A stretch of 64,000 nt of DNA from Clostridiales bacterium (GCA_004556205.1 SFIL01000002.1:62001-126000); one strand, 5' to 3'; positions 8,001-16,628 are shown, counted from the stretch's first letter. Numbers and translations are program-made. The notes: a model not told the origin generated them from the letters alone.

Positions 8001-11000
8001 ATGGTTGAACTGGGAGATGGAGTTGACGCCTTCCTCGCGGGACAGCAGCTTATAATAGGTCTGCAGGCCTGCGTCGCCCGCCTTGCTGTTCAGGGTGGCG
8101 TTGTTGCGCGAGACGATACCCTCGGTGACGAAGGTGTTGATATGGCCGGGGCCGCCGGACCATGTCATCTCAAAGCCGGGGATGGCAATGACATCGGAGT
8201 GGGTCGCGTTGAATTCCGCAATGGTATTCTTGTAGGTCGTCCAGCGCTCGCGGCTGTACTCGGTGGTCTTGCTCAGATCAAACAGAGCGTCTTCGGGGTT
8301 GGCTTCGCCGGACTTGTCGAAATAGTTCGAGTGGTCGGTGAATGCCACGAAGTCCACATTGGCATCCTCAGGCAGACTGCCGATATACTCGAGCGCAATG
8401 CTCAGCGTGCCGGCGCCGTCGGAGTACTCGCCGTTATGGGAGTGGAGCTGACCGAAGTAGAGCGAATAGCTGGATTCGCCAACGGTGAAGCTCCAGCTCT
8501 TGCTCGCGGTCTTGCCGTCGGCACGGGTCACGGTGACCGTCACGGTCACGCGGCCGTCTGCCATGTCGGTCGCGGGCTGATAGGTGAGCTTGCCGCCTTC
8601 GAAGACAGCGTTCACGGTCTCATCGTTCACGGTCATGACGACGGTGGGATTCTCTCCGACATTGGTGAGAACCGCAGAGATCACAGGCCGCTTGTTCTCC
8701 TTGGTCTGGGAGTTGGCAATGGGCGTTACCTGAGAGATCACGGGTTCGTCCTTGACCTCGATGTCAACGCTGGAAAGGATGGGAACATTCTTGTTGTCCA
8801 GACCCCGGACGGTAACCGTCAGCTTTTCGCCGCTGATCAGCTCGGCGGGAATGACGGCGGTGTAGCGCTCGCCGACGAGGGTGCAGCTCAGCTCCGTCTC
8901 GCCGAGGAATACCTTCAGCTCCTTCACGCCAAACAGCGCGTCCACGGTGAAGTGCAGCGTATACTTCTGCCCTGCGTAGGCAGGCGCAAGGTTGCCGAAG
9001 ATTGCCTGCGGCTCATTCACGACGCCGTCGGTAATCTTGTCGCTGCCGCAGGGGAAGAAGTGATAAGTAAACACATCCCGGTCAGTAACGGCATACATAC
9101 CCCATGTGGTGAAGGAACCGGAGTAGTACTGCAAATACTGCGTCTTATCCTCAAATGCAGCGGTACGGCTGCCCATGGTGTAGCCTCCGTTGTACGCGGT
9201 CAGCGTCCAGTCGGCATCCTCGGTTGCCTCGGTGGAATAGAAGGTATTGTTGCCGGTGCCGGTGGAGCACAGGTAGCCAAAGGACGCATTGCGGAAGCGG
9301 TAATAATCGCCGTTCTTTTCAACCTTGAACAGCAGCGCGCCGTTGGCGCAAACCGCCTTGTCGCCCACAATCGCAGCGCTCGCCGTCTTAATGGAGCAGC
9401 CGTAGACGTCGGACAGATCGCCCTCCATGCCGGACAGGACACCCTTGGCAGCAAGGTTGTAAATCACGATCTCGTCGCCCTCAGAGGGCAGATCCGGACG
9501 GATCATGTTGTCATCCAGCTTGTAGATGGAAACGGGCTGTTGGCCGGAGCCGTAACAGGAGAAAATACCGACGGTGTTAAAGCGAATGATATTGGCCTTT
9601 TTGTCCGCCTTGGAGACGATATCCGCCTTGCCGTCGGCTGCAATGGAAATGGTAAAGGAAGCGTTGATGTCCTTGTTTGCCTGCGTGCGCAGCAGGTTGC
9701 CGCTTTCGGTAGAGGCATAGAGATAGCCCTGATTCTCACCGTTGACGGCGTAGAGCGCGTAGGTGCCCTCCTCCACGCCGGACTCCAGCGTAAGGATCTG
9801 CGCATTTTCGTCATAGCTCAGCTTGTCATACGCCTTGATGACATCCGCAGGACCGCGGTTGTTGGGCTTCTGGCTGGTGCCCAGCGCATAGTTCAGATTA
9901 CCGCTGGTAACAATCAAAATGCGGTCGCCGGAGGCGAGCGTGGAAATGTCGGTCACCAGGGTCGCCTGATTCTCACCCAAGACAGGCGGAACATAGATGG
10001 TATAGGCGAAAACAGCCTCCGAGCTATCCTCCAGACCCTCTTTGACAGCCTTGACGGTGAAGGTAGTGTCCTCGGTGATGGCAATGGGCGCAGTGTACTC
10101 GATCCACTCCCCTGCGCCGATCTTATAGAGGATGGTCGCACCCTCGGTGGCACAGGCGAAGCTGATCTCCGTGCCGGAATTGACCTCGCCGGGTCTCGGC
10201 GTTGCCTTGGGCGTTGAAACGACGTTGGAAGGCTGCAGAGAGCCGCTCACCAGATAGAAGCGGACGGCGAACTTTGAAGCCTCAGGATTATAGTAAGCGG
10301 TCCAGCATCCCTTGTCCGCATACCACTCCAGCCATGTGCCTTCCCCGCCGCCGACAAAGTATTCGCCGGTCTCTCCGTCAACGGCAGCGAGCTTCCATGT
10401 GTTCTTTTCGCCGCTCAGACCCACATGGGTGCGGTTGACGATCGAAAGCTTCTGGCCGTCTTCGGTAGAGAAGCTGTATGTGCCGTCCTCATTTGCGCTC
10501 ACGGTCCAGACATTCGCAGCGGTGTAGCCGGAAAGCTTGCCGTCAGTGGAGAGTGTCAGCTCCGTACCTGCCAGATCCTGCCCCTTGTCGGTGTCAAGGA
10601 TCGTGTTGGACAGTGCCACACTGTAGGTGGGGTTGTAAATGATGACCTGATCACCTGCAGCGATGGTATCGGTAAAGCCGCCTGCACCGGTAGTAAAGAA
10701 CTGGAGCAGGAAGGGCGCAGCATTATACGAGGTAAAGGTATAGGTGGTGTAATTATTCTTATAGCATTCCAGATAGAGGGGCTTGCTGTTAAAGGTGCCG
10801 TTCACGCTCTTGACATAGAAGCCGTTCTCGACCTCTTCCAGCTCCCAAAGGCTGTAATCGGAAGCAGCAGACGCAAAGGAGAGTACATTGGAGGTAGCTT
10901 CATCGGCAGTCAGGAACTCGCCGGCAGCATTCCGGAAGATATAGTAGCCGTTTGCGTCTACGGAAACGGACAGCTCTGTCATATCTTCGGTGACGGTCAG

Positions 11001-11801
11001 TTGGTCGTTTTCCACCACGGCGTTGGTGCCTGCAAGCTGGGTGCCGCTGACCGTATCCGTCAGAACCTTTGCGCTCTTGGGGTTGTAAATGTAGACCTTG
11101 TCGCCGTCTGCAACCTTCGTGAGCAGCTCAGCCTGCACTCCCTCAGAGGGGTTGGGATCGGGATTGGGATCGGGATCGGGATCGGGGTTGGGATCGGGAT
11201 CGGGGTTGGGATCGGGATCGGGATCGGGGTTGGGCGTCGCGTTTGCGTCAAGTACCCAGAATTCCAAAGTCTCGCCCGAAATATTACCCGTAGCATAGGT
11301 CTTGTAGCATCTCCAGTCGGGTGTGCTACCGACGTAGACGCCCAGATAGCGGGTCGTATCTTCGGTGACCTGGGTCGAAAAATAGCCCTCTTCGATCAGG
11401 GTCCAGACTGCGCCGGTCTCGCCAAAGCGGACACCGTTGTTGGTATCCTCCGAATACAGGTAACCTGCGTCGCATTTGAGCAGCCAGCCGCCCTCTGTAG
11501 CGGAAATGTTCCAGCCAAAGGCGCTGCCGTCACCGCTGAGCGTTAGTACATTGTCCTCGACAGTGCCAGTCACTGCAAGGGGCTGTCCGGAGGAACCTTC
11601 GCCCGCAGTAGGCAGGGCATATGTGGTTCCGTCTTTGGTCATGGTGATCGCCACGGTGTCACTTGCCTTGATATCAGCAAATGCGACCTTGGCCCATGTG
11701 CTGGTCGTTGGATCTTCTGCAAAGGCAATCGTGGGCAGCATGGAACATACCATGGCAAGCACCAGCAGCCATACGAAGATCCGCTTGAACGTGTTCCTCA
11801 A
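5082..11801 (-). CDS. Giant secreted multidomain protein with PHP-type metallohydrolase, OB-fold and S-layer homology domains
   Basis: A 2239-residue protein beginning with a signal peptide (about 1-29: basic MRNTFKR, hydrophobic core, cut after AFA). Regions by rough residue: 31-190 and 225-930, several beta-rich trefoil-like repeats; 195-223, an Asn/Asp-Pro linker; 533-604, a chitobiase-C-terminal-like Ig domain; 1112-1390, a PHP/CehA-like metallohydrolase with GQLHSHNGEYSDG, AFTDHSNYF, FNHPGNTFG and NNQDNHKG supplying metal-ligand His/Asp residues; 1580-1835, an amidotransferase-like fold (VTGGGDSNDRAEP); 1840-2040, two OB-fold-like nucleic-acid-binding-type domains; 2054-2239, three SLH repeats that would hold it on the cell wall. 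The start is TTG at 11801 with AAGGAGG 7 bases upstream. Substrate unknown; phosphoester hydrolysis, possibly of extracellular nucleic acid or nucleotide, is inference. It is transcribed alone. Confidence 0.9.
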   Translation of the reverse strand: MRNTFKRIFVWLLVLAMVCSMLPTIAFAEDPTTSTWAKVAFADIKASDTVAITMTKDGTTYALPTAGEGSSGQPLAVTGTVEDNVLTLSGDGSAFGWNISATEGGWLLKCDAGYLYSEDTNNGVRFGETGAVWTLIEEGYFSTQVTEDTTRYLGVYVGSTPDWRCYKTYATGNISGETLEFWVLDANATPNPDPDPDPNPDPDPNPDPDPDPNPDPNPSEGVQAELLTKVADGDKVYIYNPKSAKVLTDTVSGTQLAGTNAVVENDQLTVTEDMTELSVSVDANGYYIFRNAAGEFLTADEATSNVLSFASAASDYSLWELEEVENGFYVKSVNGTFNSKPLYLECYKNNYTTYTFTSYNAAPFLLQFFTTGAGGFTDTIAAGDQVIIYNPTYSVALSNTILDTDKGQDLAGTELTLSTDGKLSGYTAANVWTVSANEDGTYSFSTEDGQKLSIVNRTHVGLSGEKNTWKLAAVDGETGEYFVGGGEGTWLEWYADKGCWTAYYNPEASKFAVRFYLVSGSLQPSNVVSTPKATPRPGEVNSGTEISFACATEGATILYKIGAGEWIEYTAPIAITEDTTFTVKAVKEGLEDSSEAVFAYTIYVPPVLGENQATLVTDISTLASGDRILIVTSGNLNYALGTSQKPNNRGPADVIKAYDKLSYDENAQILTLESGVEEGTYALYAVNGENQGYLYASTESGNLLRTQANKDINASFTISIAADGKADIVSKADKKANIIRFNTVGIFSCYGSGQQPVSIYKLDDNMIRPDLPSEGDEIVIYNLAAKGVLSGMEGDLSDVYGCSIKTASAAIVGDKAVCANGALLFKVEKNGDYYRFRNASFGYLCSTGTGNNTFYSTEATEDADWTLTAYNGGYTMGSRTAAFEDKTQYLQYYSGSFTTWGMYAVTDRDVFTYHFFPCGSDKITDGVVNEPQAIFGNLAPAYAGQKYTLHFTVDALFGVKELKVFLGETELSCTLVGERYTAVIPAELISGEKLTVTVRGLDNKNVPILSSVDIEVKDEPVISQVTPIANSQTKENKRPVISAVLTNVGENPTVVMTVNDETVNAVFEGGKLTYQPATDMADGRVTVTVTVTRADGKTASKSWSFTVGESSYSLYFGQLHSHNGEYSDGAGTLSIALEYIGSLPEDANVDFVAFTDHSNYFDKSGEANPEDALFDLSKTTEYSRERWTTYKNTIAEFNATHSDVIAIPGFEMTWSGGPGHINTFVTEGIVSRNNATLNSKAGDAGLQTYYKLLSREEGVNSISQFNHPGNTFGNFVDFSYWSATADERIYLVEVGNGEGQIGAGGYYPSYEQYTLALDKGWHLAPTNNQDNHKGKWGNANDARDVVLAETFTQEGIYDAIRNYRVYSTEDKNLELLYTVNDLPMGTIIESVPAKLKFDVSVMDPDNTDSIAKVELIVNSGKIAYTWDDPAELAKGILTVELSPEYTYYYVRVTEADGDLAVTAPVWVGQNLKLGIDKMEADNAAPLTGEALTITTTLHNGEGYDAIVKSVVYTTNGSEVLAVDNKTYTLAADSNLDLTWVYTPKAAKLTTITATVVVEMDGKEYTFTASVELDVMDAARLSYIGIDASHSNEYVAGYNKELMNNFIAVANSCGIRVELLTTSEALVAACANEKYAAIVLNVPSRRLSEAKDYSDAELTALAAFNANGGALIVTGGGDSNDRAEPHMAATQNRLLAALGSSLRLSDDGTYEDTSFALSLNAYGENDLTNGLTGSFSYYGGSTIYAVDENGNAVTTLPSTVSAVLFTNSTTVSKDSDSDGLGGDATPKYAYAQDDNRLLVMATEKMESKGLILVAGSAFMNDYDLKIPAENANNDFCKNLLNAIRPVHIDTVAEIRAQKEEGFKFTIEGVVTSNASGYDKETAFFDCIYVQDATGGINCFPVAGEFKLGDVVRVTGTTDSYQGEPELQVIEIEKVGETEPIEPVLITTAQLNDRSAEGKLVTIKGSVTAVTMSNDLVESIYVKDASGAVARVFIDGYITATKTIKDLKVGCIVEATGLASYDDTYAVENGCYARLRVRDRAEILCTAEDTPDPVENKFTDVKEGDWFYEYVMKVYAAGIVNGYTATEYAPELNLTRGQLAVMLYRAAGEPEVNGYSTFTDVPTNSYYAKAIAWAQSEGVINGVGNNCFAPEENITREDMVTMFYRLEGEEKGTGDLSVFKDYEKVDDYAVEAMKWAVGKGIIGGTTFDGDSALYLDPQGFTTRAQAAKVFCVWMEVCLNNK
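11150..11235. repeat. In-frame GGATCG-type hexamer repeat encoding an Asp/Asn-Pro linker
   Basis: About 14 degenerate six-base units (GGATCG, GGATTG, GGGTTG) encode the (N/D)P linker near residues 195-223 of the SLH protein. The unit is six bases, so slippage would change linker length without shifting the frame. It has no spacers, so it is not a CRISPR array. Confidence 0.9.
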
Positions 11802-11873
11802 TTCTCTTCCTCCTTCAAAATATAAGATGTGTCAGATACCGGAGTTTTTCCGGTTAACCAGTATCTACCTTAA

Positions 11874-11902
11874 ATAATAACATATTATTCCTTTTTCCGC
11901 AA
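11874..11902 (-). promoter_or_regulatory. Candidate promoter of the SLH protein gene
   Basis: On the minus strand TTGCGG (11902-11897), a 17-base spacer and TATTAT (11879-11874), about 73 bases before the TTG start. A short inverted repeat TAAGC-AAAC-GCTTA (11924-11937) lies about 22 bases upstream of the -35 and could be a regulator site. Confidence 0.4.
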
Positions 11903-11941
11903 GCCATATATTTGTTGTGCATCTAAGCAAACGCTTATATG

Positions 11942-11982
11942 AACAAAGGAAATCGTCCGATTCCTTTTCGGAATCGGACGAT
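11942..11982 (-). terminator. Rho-independent terminator of valS
   Basis: A perfect 13-base-pair stem, ATCGTCCGATTCC / GGAATCGGACGAT, encloses TTTTC at 11952-11982. On the minus strand it is followed by TTTCCTTTGTT. It lies 5 bases past the valS stop. It is a near-copy of the hairpin at 3470-3500. Confidence 0.85.
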
Positions 11983-11987
11983 AGGGG

Positions 11988-14627
11988 TTAAAGCGATTTA
12001 AGCCTTGCTTCGCTCTCGGTGAGCTGCTGGAGCAGCGCCTCAAACTTTTCCGCCTTTTCGCGCTCGGCGGCGACGACCGCCTCCGGCGCCTTGGCAACGA
12101 AGCCCTCGTTATTCAGCTTGCCGCGGATGGAGTTGAGCATTTTCTCGGCCTTCTCCTTCTCCTTTGCGATGCGCGCAAGCTCCTTCTCTACATCGACGAG
12201 CTGGCTCATGGGCATATAGAGCGCCGCGTCATGCGTGACGCAGGACGCCATCGACTCATGACCCTCCGGCTCGGAGGCGCAGATCTTCACCTCGTCGGCA
12301 TAGGCAAGACGCGTGATGAAGCCCTCGCCGCCGGCGAACACCTCCGGCTTCTGCGTGACGATATAGAGCGTGCATTTCTTCGACGGCGGGACATTCATCT
12401 CCGCGCGGCGGTTACGGACGGCGCGGATGGCGTTCATGATGCTCTCCATCGCGTTTTCCTCGGCCTTGAAGGACAGGTCGGCGCGGAAGCGCGGCCACGC
12501 GGCGACGATCAGTGCTTCGCCCTCGTGCGGGATGGCCTGCCAGATCTCCTCGGTGATGAAGGGCATGAACGGGTGCATCAGGCGCAGGATCTGGTCGAGC
12601 ACGTACAGAAGCACCTGCTGCGCGACGAGCTTGCTCTCTTCGTCCTCGCCGTAAAGGCGTGCCTTGGTCAGCTCGATATACCAGTCGCAGTAGCTGTCCC
12701 AAATGAAATCGTAGACCTTCTGCACGGCGATGCCCAACTCGTATTTGTCAAGGTTCTCCGTCACATCGGCGATCAGGGTGTTGAGCTTCGAAAGGATCCA
12801 CTTGTCCGCCGTCTCGAGTTTGGACAGGTCGGGCAGCTCGTTCTTCTCGATGGACAGATTCATCATCACATAGCGGCTCGCGTTCCAAAGCTTGTTGGCA
12901 AAGTTACGCATTGCCTCGCAGCGCTCGACATAGAAGCGCATATCATTGCCGGGCGAGTTTGCGGTGATCATATTCATACGCAGGGCGTCCGAGCCGAAAC
13001 GGTCGATCATCTCCAAGGGGTCAATGCCGTTGCCGAGGGACTTGGACATCTTTCTGCCCTTGTCGTCGCGCACCAGTCCGTGAATGAGGACGGTGTGGAA
13101 AGGCGGCTTGCCCGTCTGCTTGCAGGCAGAGAAGATCATCCTCGCGACCCAGAAGAAGATGATGTCATAGCCCGTGACAAGCACATCGGTCGGATAGAAG
13201 TATTTGAAGTCCTCCGATTCCGTGTCGGGCCAGCCGAGCGTCTCGAAGGGCCACAGCGCAGAGGAGAACCACGTGTCAAGCACATCCTCATCGCGGGTGA
13301 TATTCTTGCTGCCGCACTTTTCGCAGCAGGCCGCATCCTCGCGCGAAACGGTCACATGACCGCAGTCCGCGCAGTACCACGCGGGGATCTGATGCCCCCA
13401 CCAAAGCTGACGGGAGATACACCAATCGCGCACATTCTCCATCCAGTTGGTATAGATTTTGGTAAAACGCTCGGGAACGAATTTCGTCTCGCCCTCGTTG
13501 ACAACGCGCAGTGCCTCCTCCGCAAGCGGCTTCATCTTGACGAACCACTGTGCGGAGATGATCGGCTCGACATCACGATGGCAGCGGTAGCAGGTGCCGA
13601 CATTGTGGCTGTACGGCTCTACCTTGACCAAATAGCCCTGTTCCTCCAAGTCCGCGACGATCTGCTTCCTCGCCTCATAGCGGTCAAGTCCCTGATATTT
13701 GCCGCCGAACTCGTTCACAACACCCTTGTCGTCGAGGACACGGATAACCTCTAAGTTGTGGCGCAAACCGACCTCAAAGTCGTTCGGGTCGTGCGCGGGC
13801 GTCATCTTGACACAGCCCGTGCCGAAGTCCATCTCGGCATAGTCATCGGCAACAACGGGAATTTCCTTATTGACCAAGGGCAAGATAACCTTCTTGTCGA
13901 CGATATCCTTATAGCGCTCGTCGTTCGGATTGACGCAAACGCCGCTGTCGCCGAGCATCGTCTCGGGGCGGGTCGTCGCGACGATGACCTCGCCGCTGCC
14001 GTCAGCCAGCGGATAGCGGATATGCCAGAGGCTGCCGGGCTTATCGACATATTCGACCTCTGCGTCGGACAGAGCGGTCACGCAGTGCGGGCACCAGTTG
14101 ATGATACGGCTTCCCTTGTAAATCAAGCCCTGCTCATAGAGGCTGACAAAGACCTCGCGCACCGCCTTTGAGCAGCCCTCGTCCATCGTGAAGCGGGCGC
14201 GCTCCCAGTCACACGACGCGCCGAGCTTCTTCTGCTGCTCGACAATGCGGTTGCCATACTGCTTCTTCCAGTCCCAAACGCGCTCCAAAAATTTCTCTCT
14301 GCCGAGATCATAGCGCGTCAAGCCCTCCTTGCGCAGCTCCTCCTCGACGCGAATCTGTGTGGCGATGCCGGCATGGTCAACGCCGGGAACCCACAGTGCG
14401 GCATAGCCCTGCATCCGCTTGAAACGAATCAAAACATCCTGCATGGCGGCGTCCATCGCGTGGCCCATGTGAAGCTGTCCCGTGACATTGGGAGGCGGCA
14501 TCACGATGGTAAACGGCTTCTTCTCGGGGTCACGCTCCGCATGGAAGTAGCCGTTTTCCGACCAAAAGCGATAGAGGCGTTCCTCCACATCTTTCGGATC
14601 ATAGGTTTTCGGTAACTCTCTTGCCAT
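11988..14627 (-). CDS. valS: Valyl-tRNA synthetase
   Basis: An 879-residue class I synthetase that charges tRNA-Val and edits mischarged Thr. The HIGH-type motif PNVTGQLHMGH lies near residue 50 and the KMSKS motif GRKMSKSLGNG near residue 525. The CP1 editing domain lies between, with a Cys4 zinc-like cluster (CADCGH...CEKCG). A C-terminal coiled coil (EKELARIAKEKEKAEKML) is the tRNA-binding arm of ValRS. Length is normal for Firmicutes. It is controlled by a T-box leader immediately upstream and ends in its own terminator. Confidence 0.98.
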   Translation of the reverse strand: MARELPKTYDPKDVEERLYRFWSENGYFHAERDPEKKPFTIVMPPPNVTGQLHMGHAMDAAMQDVLIRFKRMQGYAALWVPGVDHAGIATQIRVEEELRKEGLTRYDLGREKFLERVWDWKKQYGNRIVEQQKKLGASCDWERARFTMDEGCSKAVREVFVSLYEQGLIYKGSRIINWCPHCVTALSDAEVEYVDKPGSLWHIRYPLADGSGEVIVATTRPETMLGDSGVCVNPNDERYKDIVDKKVILPLVNKEIPVVADDYAEMDFGTGCVKMTPAHDPNDFEVGLRHNLEVIRVLDDKGVVNEFGGKYQGLDRYEARKQIVADLEEQGYLVKVEPYSHNVGTCYRCHRDVEPIISAQWFVKMKPLAEEALRVVNEGETKFVPERFTKIYTNWMENVRDWCISRQLWWGHQIPAWYCADCGHVTVSREDAACCEKCGSKNITRDEDVLDTWFSSALWPFETLGWPDTESEDFKYFYPTDVLVTGYDIIFFWVARMIFSACKQTGKPPFHTVLIHGLVRDDKGRKMSKSLGNGIDPLEMIDRFGSDALRMNMITANSPGNDMRFYVERCEAMRNFANKLWNASRYVMMNLSIEKNELPDLSKLETADKWILSKLNTLIADVTENLDKYELGIAVQKVYDFIWDSYCDWYIELTKARLYGEDEESKLVAQQVLLYVLDQILRLMHPFMPFITEEIWQAIPHEGEALIVAAWPRFRADLSFKAEENAMESIMNAIRAVRNRRAEMNVPPSKKCTLYIVTQKPEVFAGGEGFITRLAYADEVKICASEPEGHESMASCVTHDAALYMPMSQLVDVEKELARIAKEKEKAEKMLNSIRGKLNNEGFVAKAPEAVVAAEREKAEKFEALLQQLTESEARLKSL

Positions 14628-14649
14628 TTTTATTTCTCCTTTGGAATAT

Positions 14650-14891
14650 TCAATAAAAAATCGCCCCGAACAGTTTGTTCAGGGCGATAAAACCGCGGTA
14701 CCACCTGAATTCCCGCAAATGCGGGCACTCCGTTCTCTGTAACGGGAGAACCCGTGCGGACTTACTGCAATTTCTGTCCGCGCACTCGGGAGCGACCTTC
14801 GTTCGGTCTCCGCGAGAACTTGCACCAACCGTTCCCTCTCTGCTTGCGGCGAATCGAACTACTCCTCTCCGTCCTCATGTCTGAAATATTG
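14650..14891 (-). ncRNA. T-box riboswitch, valine type, upstream of valS
   Basis: The minus strand carries the T-box consensus AGGTGGTACCGCGG (14706-14693). A terminator hairpin follows (14688-14660) with TTTTTT after it. Upstream lies a stem-I-like region with AGAGAGGGAACGG...GGTGCAAG and GTCGCTCCCGAGTG. The GTC at 14796-14794 is the likely specifier codon for valine. The TGGT in the antiterminator bulge fits a tRNA with discriminator A; the tRNA-Val at 36620-36696 has that base. Uncharged tRNA-Val would stabilise the antiterminator and turn on valS. The class is certain; specifier position is by eye. Confidence 0.95.
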
Positions 14892-14896
14892 CATTC

Positions 14897-14925
14897 ATAG
14901 TACCGAAAAGAACACGGAATGTCAA
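14897..14925 (-). promoter_or_regulatory. SigA-type promoter of the valS T-box transcript
   Basis: TTGACA (14925-14920), a 17-base spacer and TACTAT (14902-14897) on the minus strand. The -35 box contains the TGA stop of pgcA, so the two units are directly abutted. Confidence 0.85.
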
Positions 14926-16628
14926 GCGTTTTTCGGCAAAAATTCGCTCATTTTCTCTGCAAGCTTCTCTAAAAGCTGCTTTGCAGTTTCCTTATCACTG
15001 TCTACAGCGGTGAGATAGAGCTTCACCTTCGGTTCCGTGCCGGACGGGCGGACAATCACACTGCCTTTATCGCCCAGCTCGAGCGTGACGACATTCGACT
15101 TCGGAAGGAGAACGGGTGTTTCCGTTCCGTTCACCAAATCGCGGCAGATTCGCGTCTGATAATCCGTTACCGAGGTGACCGCTGCGCCGCAAAGCTCCGT
15201 CGGGACATTGGCACGAAAATCCGCCATAAACTTTGCGGAAAGCTCCATTGCGTTCGGGCCCTTCAGCTCCATACTGATAACCTTTGCCTCATGATAGCCG
15301 AGCTCAGCATACAGAGCGTCCATCCTCTCACACAGATTTGTGCCCTCACGCTTGAGCTTTGCCGCAAGGTCACAGGTCAGCATGGACGCGATGACCGCAT
15401 CCTTATCACGGGCATATGTACCCTTGAGATAGCCGCAGCTTTCCTCGAAGCCGAAAACGAAGCGCTTCTCCTCGCCTTTTTCCTCGAGCGCAAGGATCTC
15501 CCCGCCGATGTACTTAAAGCCCGTCAAAACGGCTTTCATCTTCACTCCATACTTTGCGGCAACCTTGTCGGCAAGCGGGGTCGAAACGATGCTCCGCACG
15601 GCGACAGGCTCCTTCGGCAGCGTGCCGTTTTTCGACATCTCACCGAGAATATAATCCAACAGCAGGCAGCCCAGCTCATTGCCCGTCAGCTTGCGGAAGC
15701 CGCTCTCGACGGGTACGGCAACGGCAACACGGTCACAGTCGGGGTCAGTGCCGAGAATGAGGTCGGGGTGCGTCTCGCGGGCAATCTTGTAGCTCTCGTT
15801 CAGCGCCGCATCCGTCTCCGGATTGGGATACTCGCAGGTTTTGAAATCGCCGTCGGGCTGCTCCTGCACCTTAACGACCTCGACCTTGACCCCGATCCTG
15901 CCCAGCACCTCGCGCACCGGCTTATTGCCTGTGCCGCAAAGCGGGGTATAGAGCAGGTGCAGCTCACTCGCAGGTACATCGGTTACACGCTCGGCAAGGA
16001 CGGTCTGATAATATTCCTCCCAAAGCTCCGGCGCGATATACTCAACCTCGCCCTTCTCCAAGCCTTCGGTAAAGGTCTGTTTTGCTGGAACAAAATAGTC
16101 GATTGCGGAGATTTCGCGGAAAACAACGGCGGCAGGCTCGTCGGTCATCTGACAGCCGTCGGGGCCGTAGCACTTGATGCCGTTATAGGCGCCCGCGTTA
16201 TGGCTCGCGGACACGACGATGCCGCAGCCACAGCCGAGGCGGCGCACAGCAAAGGAGAGCATCGGCGTCGGCGCAAGCTCGTGATAGACATAAACATGGA
16301 TGCCGCGCTCTGCCAAAGCGACAGCGCAGATTTCTGCGTAGCGACGGGAATTATGGCGCGAGTCGTAGCCAATCGCGCATTTCTGCGGCAGGTCAGTCGA
16401 GCAGAGCCAAGCCGCCAAGCCCTGTGCGGTACGGCGGACTGTGTAATCGTTGAGGCGGTTCGTGCCAAGCCCCATAATGCCGCGGATACCCGCCGTGCCG
16501 AATTGCAGCTCCGCGCCAAAAGCACCCTTACACGCGTCCTCGTCCTTTTCCATTGCGCGCAGCGTCTCCTGCTCCTGCACGGTCAGCGGCGCAGCACACC
16601 ACTTCTGATAGCGTTCCATATACTCCAT
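14922..16628 (-). CDS. pgcA: Phospho-sugar mutase (alpha-phosphoglucomutase/phosphomannomutase)
   Basis: A 568-residue member of the alpha-D-phosphohexomutase family, interconverting sugar 1- and 6-phosphates for cell-wall glycan and glycolipid synthesis. The phosphoserine loop reads VSASHNAGAYNGIK. The metal loop is TDPDCDRVA. The sugar-binding loop is FGFEESCGYL and the phosphate loop RPSGTEPK. AELQFGTAGIRGIMG is the N-terminal signature. The ATG at 16628 has GGAGG 6 bases upstream; the longer open frame to 16685 would include the preceding hairpin. No terminator follows: the stop lies inside the valS -35 box. Confidence 0.95.
   Translation of the reverse strand: MEYMERYQKWCAAPLTVQEQETLRAMEKDEDACKGAFGAELQFGTAGIRGIMGLGTNRLNDYTVRRTAQGLAAWLCSTDLPQKCAIGYDSRHNSRRYAEICAVALAERGIHVYVYHELAPTPMLSFAVRRLGCGCGIVVSASHNAGAYNGIKCYGPDGCQMTDEPAAVVFREISAIDYFVPAKQTFTEGLEKGEVEYIAPELWEEYYQTVLAERVTDVPASELHLLYTPLCGTGNKPVREVLGRIGVKVEVVKVQEQPDGDFKTCEYPNPETDAALNESYKIARETHPDLILGTDPDCDRVAVAVPVESGFRKLTGNELGCLLLDYILGEMSKNGTLPKEPVAVRSIVSTPLADKVAAKYGVKMKAVLTGFKYIGGEILALEEKGEEKRFVFGFEESCGYLKGTYARDKDAVIASMLTCDLAAKLKREGTNLCERMDALYAELGYHEAKVISMELKGPNAMELSAKFMADFRANVPTELCGAAVTSVTDYQTRICRDLVNGTETPVLLPKSNVVTLELGDKGSVIVRPSGTEPKVKLYLTAVDSDKETAKQLLEKLAEKMSEFLPKNA

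Noticed and set aside
5079..10217. A plus-strand open frame of 1712 codons opposite the SLH gene
   Set aside because: The minus strand holds recognisable domains, signal peptide and SLH repeats; the plus frame has low-complexity Gly/Val/Ala/His composition with no domain. It is a codon-bias shadow.
11150..11235. CRISPR-like short repeat
   Set aside because: Six-base coding repeat without spacers; it encodes an Asp-Pro linker.
12231..13754. Long plus-strand frame opposite valS
   Set aside because: valS is unambiguous on the minus strand; the plus frame has no recognisable motif. The same applies to long frames opposite pgcA, leuS, topA and the ABC genes.
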